Shown one piece after another: positions 8,606-16,086 of a stretch of 64,000 nucleotides of DNA (positions within the stretch are counted from its first letter, which is position 1; every line of letters starts with the position of its first letter). The DNA comes from Leifsonia sp. C5G2 (GTDB lineage Bacteria > Actinomycetota > Actinomycetes > Actinomycetales > Microbacteriaceae), in NCBI RefSeq assembly GCF_013359685.1, contig NZ_JABFMV010000013.1, positions 62,001-126,000 on the forward strand, read 5' to 3'. The notes beneath the pieces are model-generated. The model ran no database searches and was not told where the DNA came from. It was given only the letters and a program-made list of their open reading frames with translations. A program made the position numbers and the translations under genes.

Positions 8606-8668
8606 CGTCAGCTCCGGAGTTCTTCGCGTTTCCGGCGGCGTGTCGGTCGAACAAGTCCGGAGCTGATG
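8606..8668 (+). repeat. imperfect inverted repeat upstream of the MFS pump (operator or terminator)
   Basis: Arms at 8606-8626 and 8648-8668 match at 18 of 21 positions, with a perfect core CAGCTCCGGA/TCCGGAGCTG, separated by 21 bases. It lies 13 bases after the small acidic ORF and about 80 bases before the MFS start. As RNA it would fold as a terminator-like hairpin without a T tract; as DNA it could be a paired operator for the pump. The sequence alone does not decide. Confidence 0.4.
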
Positions 8669-8749
8669 GCGGGGGATGTCCGGACGGTCGATCAGGAGAG
8701 GCGGACGATGGATCGGGTGCGGGAGGCGGACGGGCTTCAGGCTGGTCGT

Positions 8750-9961
8750 ATGAGCGTCGAGACCTCCCCTGTGCCGGACACCGCCTCCGTCCCCGCCGCG
8801 CGTCCGGACGACCGTGCGTCGTGGGGCGGCGTCGTCGCGCTGATGGCCGGCGTGTTCGCCCTGGTGACCGCCGAGTTCCTCCCGGCGAGCCTGTTGTCGC
8901 CGATCGCCTCCGGCCTCCACATCACCGAGGGGACGGCGGGACAGGCGGTCACCGCCACCGCCCTGATCGGTGTGGTGGCGGGCCCCGCGATCGGGCCGCT
9001 GTTCCGCCGGCTCGACCGGCGCACCCTCCTGGTCGGGCTCGCGGTGCTGGCCGCGCTGTCCAACATCCTGGTGGCCATCGCGCCGCAGTTCTGGGTGCTG
9101 CTGATCGCGCGTGTGCTGCTCGGGATCGCGATCTCCGGGTTCTGGTCGATGGCCGTCGCCGTCGCCGCCCAGCTGGTGCCGCCCGCGCACCTCGGCCGGG
9201 CAATGATGATCGTCAACACCGGCGTCTCGCTGGCCACCGTGGTGGCCGTGCCGCTCGGCGCCTTCCTCGGCGCCCTCTGGGGCTGGCGCGCGGTGTTCGT
9301 GCTGGTGGCCGTCATGTCGGTCGCCGCCGCCGTGGCGCAGCGGTTCCTCCTGCCGCGGGTGACGCCCGCCCAGGGCTCCGGGGTCCGGGCGCTCTTCACG
9401 GCGCTGCGGTCGCCGGTCATGCTCGTCGGGCTGCTCGGGATCGCGCTGCTCGCCGGCGGCCACTTCGCCGGCTTCACCTACATCCGGCTGGGCGCGGCCG
9501 ACATCCCGGGTCTGACAACGGCCGGTCTCGCCGCTCTGCTCGCCGCCTACGGCCTCGGCGGTTTCGCCGGCAACCTCGTGGCGGGAGTCGTCGCCGACCG
9601 GAGGCTGCGCACCGGGCTCGTGGTCATGCCCGCCGTGCTCGGGGCGGCGGTGACGGTGTTCGCACTGCTGCCGAATCAGGTCCCGCTCGCCATCGCCGCC
9701 GTCGTGCTGTGGGGCTTCGCGTTCGGCGGCGTCCCGACGCTGGTGCAGACCTGGGCGGCACGCGTCGAGCCGGAGCGGATGGAGGCGGCGGGCGGACTCG
9801 TGGTCGCCGCGTTCCAGCTCGCGATCGCCCTCGGCGCGGCGGCGGGCGGCCTGCTGGTCGACGGTGCGGGCGTCAAGGAGGCGCTGGTCGCCGGCGGCAT
9901 CGTCGCGGTGCTCGGTGGCGTGCTGCTCAGCACGGCGCGCCGCCGGCGCACGGACGGCTAA
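8750..9961 (+). CDS. MFS efflux transporter (DHA1-like)
   Basis: About 403 residues with twelve predicted transmembrane helices and the MFS loop motif after helix 2 (GPLFRRLDRRTLL). The opening GVVALMAGVFALVTAEFLPA, with TAEF at the end of helix 1, is typical of arabinose-efflux/chloramphenicol-resistance-type DHA1 exporters. The frame is open from 8666, but the ATG at 8750 begins just before the first helix and is preferred. A convergent AraC-family gene overlaps its end by four bases and may regulate it. Confidence 0.85.
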   Translation: MSVETSPVPDTASVPAARPDDRASWGGVVALMAGVFALVTAEFLPASLLSPIASGLHITEGTAGQAVTATALIGVVAGPAIGPLFRRLDRRTLLVGLAVLAALSNILVAIAPQFWVLLIARVLLGIAISGFWSMAVAVAAQLVPPAHLGRAMMIVNTGVSLATVVAVPLGAFLGALWGWRAVFVLVAVMSVAAAVAQRFLLPRVTPAQGSGVRALFTALRSPVMLVGLLGIALLAGGHFAGFTYIRLGAADIPGLTTAGLAALLAAYGLGGFAGNLVAGVVADRRLRTGLVVMPAVLGAAVTVFALLPNQVPLAIAAVVLWGFAFGGVPTLVQTWAARVEPERMEAAGGLVVAAFQLAIALGAAAGGLLVDGAGVKEALVAGGIVAVLGGVLLSTARRRRTDG

Positions 9962-10845
9962 GCCGAGAGCGCGGCCGCGGCCTCCCGTCGCCAGGTCGCC
10001 GGGCTCTCCCCGGTGTGCCGGCGGAACGCGCGGCTGAACGCGACGTCGGAGCTGTAGCCCAGACGGGATGCGACATCGGCGACGCTCAGCCGTCCGTCGC
10101 GCAGCAACTGCGCGGCCTGCTCCATCCGCACGGTGGTCAGGTAGCGGTTGGGCGAGTCGCCCACCAGCTCCCGGAACCGCTCTGCGAACACGGTGCGGGA
10201 GGCGCTCGCGACGCGGGCCAGCCGCTCCACCGTCCACGGCTCCCCCGGCGCCTCGCGCATCGCGGCGACGGCCCGGGCGATGTGCGGGTCGCGGACGCTG
10301 ACCAGCCACTGGTCGGGGGCGCATCCGTTCTCCACCCAGGAGCGGACGGCGGCGGAGGCGATGATGGTCGCGATCCGGCTCGCCATCAGGCAGTTTCCGG
10401 TCCGCATCCGCCCGAACTCGATGCCGAGCGTCTGGATCAGCGGCCCCATGGACGGCTCGCGCACGACGAACCCGCACGCGCCGAACGACTCCGGCAGCGC
10501 GAGGGTGAACGGCTGCCCGGAGGTGCTGGCCGCGGCGAGCTCCCCGGAGGCGACGACGGCGTCCTCGCTCGCTGTGACCCGGTGCGCCCCGGCGCGCGGC
10601 AGCATCAGGAAGTCGCCCGCGGTCAGCCTGACCGGCAGCGCACACCCGGCGATCTCGACGGAGCCGGAGACCACGTAGTGGAAGCGGACCGAACCGGCGG
10701 GCACCGCGGTGCTGCGGCCGGCGGCGAGCGCCGTCTGCGCGAAGCCCAGCAGGGTCCAGTCCAGGCGCAGCAGGAGACCCTCGAGGTCTTCCAATACCGG
10801 GCGGACGGGCGACTCTGCGGTGGCGGCGCTCGCGGTCTCACTCAT
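9958..10845 (-). CDS. AraC-family transcriptional regulator with cupin sensor domain
   Basis: 295 residues. The N-terminal half is an AraC_binding-type cupin (VRFHYVVSGSVEIAG and LTAGDFLMLPRAGAHRV). The C-terminal ~100 residues hold two HTH motifs: WTVERLARVASASRTVFAER and VADVASRLGYSSDVAFSRAF followed by TGESPATWR. The family usually activates an adjacent gene, and the convergent MFS efflux gene is the obvious candidate. The ATG at 10845 is chosen because the preceding in-frame codons lie in a non-conserved leader; its ribosome site is weak. Confidence 0.87.
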   Translation of the reverse strand: MSETASAATAESPVRPVLEDLEGLLLRLDWTLLGFAQTALAAGRSTAVPAGSVRFHYVVSGSVEIAGCALPVRLTAGDFLMLPRAGAHRVTASEDAVVASGELAAASTSGQPFTLALPESFGACGFVVREPSMGPLIQTLGIEFGRMRTGNCLMASRIATIIASAAVRSWVENGCAPDQWLVSVRDPHIARAVAAMREAPGEPWTVERLARVASASRTVFAERFRELVGDSPNRYLTTVRMEQAAQLLRDGRLSVADVASRLGYSSDVAFSRAFRRHTGESPATWRREAAAALSA

Positions 10846-10984
10846 GAGAGGTCGAACCGCGCGGCCGCGGCGGTCATTCCCCTGCGCTCGGTAGCGGGGA
10901 GGCGAAGGGCCCTGCTCCGCCGACCGCGGACCGCAGTATCCTGGCGGCGTCCGGAGCGCCCGGCGCCGGATCGAGGGGGTCACC

Positions 10985-11638
10985 ATGATCGAGCCCGGAA
11001 CGCCGGCGGCGCCGCGCGTGCCCCTGTGGGCGCCCTACTACGGCGCCTCGTTCGGCGAGGCGTTCGTCCGCTACTGGAAGAAGTACGCACGGTTCGACGG
11101 GAGGGCGAGCCGCAGCGAGTACTGGTGGTGGGCGCTCGCCGACGCGCTCATCGTGTTCGGCCTTTATCTGGTCGTGCTGGCCGGCGCGATGGTCGGCTCG
11201 CGCGTCGACTCCGAGGGCAGCTTCACGCCGGGACCGGGGATCGCGGTCGGCGTGATCCTGCTCGTCGGCTGGTGGCTCGCCACCGTGGTCCCGGGACTCG
11301 CACTCGCGGCGCGACGGCTGCACGATGTCGACCTGAGCGGGCTCTTCCTGCTGCTCCTGCTCATCCCGAGCCTCGGCGGCTTCGCGATCCTGGTCATGAC
11401 GCTCCTCCCGCCCAACCCGCGCGGCGCCCGGTTCGACCGCCCGGACGGCGAGATGCCCGGCTACGTCGCGCCCACTCCGGGGGCATACTCGACGCCGCAG
11501 GACTACAGCCGCCCGCAGGTCCCCCTCCCGTACGCCGGTCCGGCCGGCGGCCAGCCGCTCTACGCGGCACCGCCGCCCCGGCCGCCGGCCGCGCCCGCTC
11601 CGCCGCCGGAGGAGCCGACCGGCGACGCTCCGCGCTGA
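10985..11638 (+). CDS. DUF805 membrane protein
   Basis: 217 residues. After a short N-terminal tail comes FDGRASRSEYWWWALADALI, the diagnostic DUF805 motif, then helices near residues 58-77, 85-105 and 118-138, and the conserved AARRLHDVDLSG between helices. The last ~70 residues are a Pro/Tyr/Ala-rich cytoplasmic tail. DUF805 proteins are small inner-membrane proteins of unknown activity. The gene is preceded by a TATCCT element about 40 bases upstream. Confidence 0.85.
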   Translation: MIEPGTPAAPRVPLWAPYYGASFGEAFVRYWKKYARFDGRASRSEYWWWALADALIVFGLYLVVLAGAMVGSRVDSEGSFTPGPGIAVGVILLVGWWLATVVPGLALAARRLHDVDLSGLFLLLLLIPSLGGFAILVMTLLPPNPRGARFDRPDGEMPGYVAPTPGAYSTPQDYSRPQVPLPYAGPAGGQPLYAAPPPRPPAAPAPPPEEPTGDAPR

Positions 11639-11666
11639 CTCCGGATCGAACTCCGACTGCACTCAC

Positions 11667-11672
11667 TAGAGT
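11667..11672 (+). promoter_or_regulatory. -10 element of a leaderless-type promoter
   Basis: TAGAGT ends six bases before the ATG at 11679; no Shine-Dalgarno sequence precedes this gene. Confidence 0.5.
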
Positions 11673-11678
11673 CTCCTC

Positions 11679-11933
11679 ATGGGGGAACCGGGGACCGATG
11701 CGCGTTGGTTCCGTGTCGCCTTCGGGCGGCCGCGCATCCGCAGCGGCATCGTCTGGCTCGTCATCGCCGTGTGCTGGCTCGTCGTCACGGTGGCCGAGGG
11801 AACGAATCCCTGGGGTTACCTCATCGCCGCCATCTGGGCGATCACCGGATCCGTGATGCTCACGATCGCGGTGCGCGACCAGCGCCACGGCCGCGGTGCG
11901 TACGCGCCGCCCGCGGGTGGGTCCGAGGACTGA
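11679..11933 (+). CDS. small two-helix membrane protein, hypothetical
   Basis: 84 residues with two hydrophobic helices near residues 24-41 (GIVWLVIAVCWLVVTVAEG) and 46-64 (GYLIAAIWAITGSVMLTIAV), and short charged ends. No family recognised. Its promoter is leaderless-type. It sits between the DUF805 gene and a hemerythrin gene on the same strand. Confidence 0.6.
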   Translation: MGEPGTDARWFRVAFGRPRIRSGIVWLVIAVCWLVVTVAEGTNPWGYLIAAIWAITGSVMLTIAVRDQRHGRGAYAPPAGGSED

Positions 11934-12018
11934 GGGCGAGGAGGATCTCCCCGGCCTGTACCGGGGTACCGTGCACCGCAGACGGGCACCGGCGCGGGAC
12001 GCCGAGGAAGGAGTCACC

Positions 12019-12534
12019 GTGGACATCACTGAGGTCATCCTCTCCGACCACCACGAGCAGCGTCGTATGTTCGCGATGCTGGAGGAGATCGACACGTCGG
12101 ATCGGGACGCGCTGTCGGCGGTCTGGGGCCGCCTCCGGATCCTGCTGGAGGTGCACGCGAAGGCCGAGGAGATCCTCTTCTACCCTCGGCTGGTGAAGCT
12201 GCAGCGAGACCTGGTCGAGAAGGAGTCGCCGCAGGAGGAGACCGAGGACGCCATCCACGACCACAACGAGATCCGCGACGCGATCGCGGGCGTCGACGAT
12301 CACGAGGTCGGATCGATCGACTGGCTGAAGGCGATCGCGGAGGTCAACGAGGTCAACAGCGACCACATGGCGGAGGAGGAGCGCCAGGGCCTCACCGACA
12401 TCCGACGGCACCTCGACCGCGACGAGCGGCACCGGATGGCGGTGGCCTTCCTCGCCTTCGAGTCCCGCCATGCCGCGGCCGGCGTGATCCCGCGCGACGA
12501 GGACCCGGAGGAGTACGTGGAGGAGCACTCCTGA
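12019..12534 (+). CDS. hemerythrin (HHE) domain protein
   Basis: 171 residues forming a four-helix HHE cation-binding domain. Diiron-ligand candidates appear in order: His in ILSDHHEQ, His/Glu in LEVHAKAEEILFYP, His in DAIHDHNEIRDA, and His/Glu in SDHMAEEERQGL. Such proteins bind O2, NO or iron, or repair iron centres; the exact role is not readable. The GTG at 12019 is chosen because AAGGAG lies six bases upstream and the domain starts just after. It is convergent with a methyltransferase gene 13 bases downstream. Confidence 0.85.
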   Translation: MDITEVILSDHHEQRRMFAMLEEIDTSDRDALSAVWGRLRILLEVHAKAEEILFYPRLVKLQRDLVEKESPQEETEDAIHDHNEIRDAIAGVDDHEVGSIDWLKAIAEVNEVNSDHMAEEERQGLTDIRRHLDRDERHRMAVAFLAFESRHAAAGVIPRDEDPEEYVEEHS

Positions 12535-12547
12535 GCGACGAAGCTCC

Positions 12548-13153
12548 CTACTGGACGGCCCGCCGCCGAGCCACGATCGCACCCTGGGGGCGGGCGCCCG
12601 CCTGCACCCGCTCGTACGTCTCCACCACGTCGAACCCGGCGCCACCCACCTCTGAAGCGAGGAGGGGCACCGGCCAGCGGTAGCCGTCGACCACGGCGTG
12701 CGGGAACCGCTCCAAGGCCGGCCCGGTGAAGAACCCGACGAGCAGGCCCCCGCCAGGACGCAGTACCCGGGCGAATTCGCGCAGCGGCGTCTGGATGTCG
12801 TCCGGCTCCTGGTGGATCAGCGAGTACCACGACAGAACGCCGCCGATCGACGAGCTCTCGGCGTCAAGCCGGTCGAAGCCGCCGACATCGAACCGGACTC
12901 CGGGATAGCTCTCTCGTGCCCGGGAGATGAACTCGGGCACCAGGTCGACGCCGCGGACGTCCTTCCCGCGCGACGCGAGGTGATCAGTCCACTGCCCTGG
13001 ACCGCATCCCGCATCGATCACCGGGCCCACGAGGGAATCCGCCCAGGCGGACACGAGATGCAGATCGGCGTGATGCACCGGTTCCATGGAGCCGAACAGG
13101 TCGATGTATTCGGCCGACCGACGCGCGTACGCATCCCTCACCCCACTCGACAC
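12548..13153 (-). CDS. class I SAM-dependent methyltransferase
   Basis: About 201 residues of a Methyltransf_11-type enzyme: YARRSAEYIDLFGSMEPVH at the N terminus, motif I VIDAGCGPGQWTDHLA, the acidic residue in VRGVDLVPEF, and the post-motif LRPGGGLLVGFF. The substrate is unknown. The start is uncertain: the frame is open to 13285, and I take the GTG at 13153 because similarity to the family begins there; the GTG at 13141 is also possible. It is convergent with the hemerythrin gene. Confidence 0.82.
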   Translation of the reverse strand: MSSGVRDAYARRSAEYIDLFGSMEPVHHADLHLVSAWADSLVGPVIDAGCGPGQWTDHLASRGKDVRGVDLVPEFISRARESYPGVRFDVGGFDRLDAESSSIGGVLSWYSLIHQEPDDIQTPLREFARVLRPGGGLLVGFFTGPALERFPHAVVDGYRWPVPLLASEVGGAGFDVVETYERVQAGARPQGAIVARRRAVQ

Positions 13154-13223
13154 GACGTCCAGCTTAGGCACCGACGGCAGCGGTCGGGCGAACGCTGGCG
13201 ACGAGCCGGTGCGGGCGATCTCC

Positions 13224-13565
13224 TCACGCCGCCGCGGGCACCGCGTCCGGGCGCTTGTGCGGCAGGAACCCGGAGACGACCGCACCGCCGAGGGCGACGA
13301 CGACGAGGACCATCATCGCGAGGACGTAGCCTCCGGCCCGCTCCCCCGCGCCGAAGCCGAGCACCGTCGCCACGATCGCGGTGCCGAAACTCGACCCGAG
13401 GTTGGAGACGCTGCGGGAGAGGCCGGAGATCTCGCCCTGCTGCGCCTAGACCGGAGGGATGAGCAGGGCGGTTCCCGCGCCCTCCAGGATCGAGTTGCCC
13501 AGGATGAGCAGCCCGAGTCCGGGCGACAGCGCGCTCATCACCGCGCCGACCCCGTAGACGCCGTG
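13224..13565 (-). pseudogene. MFS transporter remnant with internal deletion and amber stop
   Basis: Read on the minus strand, YGVGAVMSALSPGLGLLILG and ...EGAGTALLIPPV (a helix-4/5 region of drug-exporter MFS proteins) is followed directly by TAG at 13446-13448, then in the same frame by GEISGLSRSVSNLGSSFGTA and a final helix ending in TGA at 13224-13226. In intact family members these two motifs lie in opposite halves of the protein, so some 250 residues appear deleted at the TAG. No intact N terminus is present. This is a decayed gene; the neighbouring 530 bases contain nothing else convincing on this strand. Confidence 0.72.
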
Positions 13566-13655
13566 CTCACCGCGACCGAGTTGATCGCCGGAGTCATCGT
13601 GTTCGCCTGGCTCACGGTCTTCCTGCGCGTGAGCGGGGCCGCGGCGCGGGTCTAG
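13563..13655 (+). CDS. possible 30-residue single-helix peptide or fragment
   Basis: A GTG-started frame encodes one hydrophobic helix (ELIAGVIVFAWLTVFLRVSG) and ends with TAG. It has no Shine-Dalgarno sequence and lies at the edge of the transporter remnant on the opposite strand. It could be a real membrane peptide, the C-terminal fragment of a deleted gene, or chance. Weak support. Confidence 0.2.
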   Translation: MLTATELIAGVIVFAWLTVFLRVSGAAARV

Positions 13656-13695
13656 GGTGGTCGGCGATTCGGCATGTCGATCCGGGAGGTCGTCG

Positions 13696-14361
13696 ATGAA
13701 GCTGCTGCTCACCTCGGGTGGTGTCACGAACCAGGGCATCAGCGATGCGCTGACCGGGATGCTCGGCAAGCCGATCGGCGAGAGCGACGCCCTGTTCATC
13801 CCCACCGCTCAGTGGGGGCAACCCGCGTGCAGCCCGCAGACCGTCTGGAGGTCGACGGCAGGACGAGGTGACAGCAGCCTCGTCGGCCTCGGCTGGCGAT
13901 CGGTCGGCGTGCTCGAGCTGACCGCGCTGCCGGGCATCGACGACGAGCGCTGGATGCCGTGGGTGCGCGAGGCGGACGTGCTGCTCGTCGACGGCGGGGA
14001 GGCCCGGTGCCTCGCGACCTGGCTGCAGCGCTCGAAGCTCGCCGACCTGCTGCCCGAGCTCACCGACACGGTCTGGGTCGGAGTGAGCGCGGGCAGCATG
14101 GTGCTGACGCCGCGCGTCGGCGGCGAGTTCCTCGACTGGCAGCCGGACGGCCCGGACGACACGCTCGGCCTCGTCGACTTCTCGATCTTCCCCCACCTCG
14201 ACTACCCGGGATGGACCGGCAACACTCTCGAGGCGGCCCGGCGCTGGGCGACGCGCATCCCCGGCCGGTCGTACGCGATCGACGACCACACCGCGATCGC
14301 CGTGGTCGACGGGAGCGTCGAGGTGGTCGGCGAGGGGAACTGGGAGCGGTTCGATCACTGA
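13696..14361 (+). CDS. PepE-like peptidase (family S51)
   Basis: 221 residues. The strand before the nucleophile and the elbow VWVGVSAGSM place the catalytic Ser at about residue 131, as in dipeptidase E/cyanophycinase enzymes. LLVDGGEARCLATWL and FSIFPHLDYPG (likely catalytic His) fit the family. S51 peptidases hydrolyse Asp-X dipeptides. The start ATG has GGGAGG six to seven bases upstream. It is a stand-alone gene just after the decayed transporter. Confidence 0.83.
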   Translation: MKLLLTSGGVTNQGISDALTGMLGKPIGESDALFIPTAQWGQPACSPQTVWRSTAGRGDSSLVGLGWRSVGVLELTALPGIDDERWMPWVREADVLLVDGGEARCLATWLQRSKLADLLPELTDTVWVGVSAGSMVLTPRVGGEFLDWQPDGPDDTLGLVDFSIFPHLDYPGWTGNTLEAARRWATRIPGRSYAIDDHTAIAVVDGSVEVVGEGNWERFDH

Positions 14362-14407
14362 CCCGGAATCAGCCGCGAGGACGACGCGCGCGTTCACCTG
14401 AGGTTCC

Positions 14408-14413
14408 TATGCT
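14408..14413 (+). promoter_or_regulatory. -10 element of a leaderless-type promoter
   Basis: TATGCT ends six bases before the ATG at 14420. This spacing selects that ATG over the GTG at 14414 (inside the TSS region) and over the further start codons at 14423 and 14426. Confidence 0.5.
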
Positions 14414-14419
14414 GTGGCC

Positions 14420-14983
14420 ATGGTGATGCGAACGGTGGATCGGCTGGTCCCCTGGATCGTCGGAGCACTCGTGGCGACGGTGGCGATCGGCGCGGTGTAC
14501 GGGGTGGTCCAGCAGGGCGACAGATCGTCGGCCGACGACGCCCCGCAGGCGCTGATCTCGCAGCTGGTCTCGGTGTCGGGCAGCGACACCCCGGGTGCGG
14601 CGCAGAGCCCGCGCGTGAACGTCGCGGAGAGCCGCATGCCGTTCTACGTCGTCTACAACGCCGACGGACGACCGATCGCGGGCGACGGCTACCTCGACGG
14701 CAAGCGCGCGCGCATCCCCGAGGGCGTGCTGCAGAACACGGTCGCCAACGGCTCCGACCACCTCACCTGGGAGCCTCAGCCGGGGGTGCGGCTGGCCCTG
14801 ACGACCGCCCGGGAGGGCCAGGTCGTGATCGCGGCGGGCCAGTCTCTGTCCGCCTTCGAGCAGCGCACCGACCGCCTCGGCCTGCTGCTCCTACTCGGCT
14901 GGCTGCTCACCCTCGCGGCGCTCGCCTGCGGGGCCGTGCTCCACGTCGTCCTCGGCCGCCGCCTCGACCGTCCGAGCCCCTGA
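14420..14983 (+). CDS. membrane protein with an extracytoplasmic domain between two helices
   Basis: 187 residues: a first helix near residues 10-30 (WIVGALVATVAIGAVYGVV), an ~100-residue external domain, and a second helix near residues 148-172 (LLLLLGWLLTLAALACGAVL). The external domain contains YVVYNADGRPIAGDGYLDGK and VRLALTTAREGQVVIAAGQS, a layout like the sensor part of a histidine kinase. No HAMP, kinase or other cytoplasmic domain follows, because the protein stops 15 residues after the second helix. It could be an accessory sensor or a truncated kinase. Function unknown. Confidence 0.68.
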   Translation: MVMRTVDRLVPWIVGALVATVAIGAVYGVVQQGDRSSADDAPQALISQLVSVSGSDTPGAAQSPRVNVAESRMPFYVVYNADGRPIAGDGYLDGKRARIPEGVLQNTVANGSDHLTWEPQPGVRLALTTAREGQVVIAAGQSLSAFEQRTDRLGLLLLLGWLLTLAALACGAVLHVVLGRRLDRPSP

Positions 14984-15003
14984 CGGCAGCGCGGCGACGC
15001 GCG

Positions 15004-15009
15004 TAGTCT
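15004..15009 (+). promoter_or_regulatory. -10 element of a leaderless-type promoter
   Basis: TAGTCT ends six bases before the ATG at 15016; no Shine-Dalgarno sequence is present. Confidence 0.5.
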
Positions 15010-15015
15010 CCGGGC

Positions 15016-15942
15016 ATGGTGAGGCGGGTTCGTGGTGCCGTGTGCGCGGTCCTTCTGGCGCTCGCGCTGTGCGCGTGCAGCGGCGGCGCGGTGCCGACTC
15101 GCTCCGGGAGTCAAAGCAGCGACACCGGGAGCAGCCCGTCGCCGTCGCCGGGCGCGATCCAGCACGTCGTGGTCGTCGTCGAGGAGAACAAGCCTGCGCA
15201 GTCGGTCGTTGGCAACCCGGCGGCGCCCTACCTGAACGGGCTCGCGCGGTCGTTCGCGCAAGCGAGCCACTACTCTGCCGTGGCGCATCCCAGCCTCCCC
15301 AACTACCTGGCGCTGACCAGCGGCACGACCGCGGGCATCACCACCGACTGCAACCCGCCGGGCGGATCGTGCCTCGACACCGGCCCGAACCTCGCGCAGG
15401 CGCTCGACCGGGCCGGGCGGAGCTGGCGGATGTACGCCGAGAGCATGCCGGCGCCCTGCACTACGGCCAACACCCCGCTGTACGCGGTGAAGCACAACCC
15501 CTTCCTGTACTTCCCCAGGGTCACCGCCGACCCGGCCTACTGCCGCAGCCACGACGTCCCCTACGACCGGCTGGCGAGCGACCTGGCCACGACCACGTCC
15601 CTGCCCGACTTCGCCTTCATCAGCCCGAACCTGTGCGACGACATGCACGACTGCTCCATCGCCCAGGGGGATGCGTGGCTGCAGAACAACATCCCGCGCA
15701 TCCTGGAGTCGCCCGCCTTCACCCGGCAGCGCTCGCTCCTGGTGATCACCTTCGACGAGGGGGACTCGGCGGACAACATCGTGGCCTGCATCTTCGCCGG
15801 GCCCGCGGCCCGGCCGCGGACCGTCGCGTCGCAGTCCTTCACCCACTACTCGCTGCTGCGCACCATCGAGGACGCGTGGGGGCTCCCGCCGCTAACTTCG
15901 GAGGTCGCCCGTGCGACACCGATGACGAGCATGCTGCGCTGA
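15016..15942 (+). CDS. secreted phosphoesterase (acid phosphatase-like lipoprotein)
   Basis: 308 residues. The signal peptide VCAVLLALALCAC ends in a lipobox with Cys near residue 22, so the mature protein should be a membrane-anchored lipoprotein. The remainder matches the phosphoesterase family of phospholipase C/acid phosphatases: VVVVEENKPAQSVVG, AHPSLPNYLALTSG, PDFAFISPNLCDDMHDCS and LLVITFDEGDSADN supply the Asp, Glu, Asn and His metal and substrate ligands. Several Cys residues probably form disulfides. It likely releases phosphate from organic esters outside the cell. Confidence 0.85.
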   Translation: MVRRVRGAVCAVLLALALCACSGGAVPTRSGSQSSDTGSSPSPSPGAIQHVVVVVEENKPAQSVVGNPAAPYLNGLARSFAQASHYSAVAHPSLPNYLALTSGTTAGITTDCNPPGGSCLDTGPNLAQALDRAGRSWRMYAESMPAPCTTANTPLYAVKHNPFLYFPRVTADPAYCRSHDVPYDRLASDLATTTSLPDFAFISPNLCDDMHDCSIAQGDAWLQNNIPRILESPAFTRQRSLLVITFDEGDSADNIVACIFAGPAARPRTVASQSFTHYSLLRTIEDAWGLPPLTSEVARATPMTSMLR

Positions 15943-16086
15943 GACACGGGTCACTCCGCCCGCGTCCATCTGTCAACCGGGTCACCCGGCGGGATTCGCG
16001 CCTACGGTGCGTGCGGTAGCGGAGCGACGCCCGAATCGGGATGGATGAGCGCCGCCCCTCGTATCCATCGATGGAGGGAAGAAGCA

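Noticed and set aside
13446-13448. Programmed amber readthrough or pyrrolysine in the transporter
   Set aside because: The flanking motifs come from opposite halves of the protein, so the TAG sits at a deletion junction in a decayed gene.
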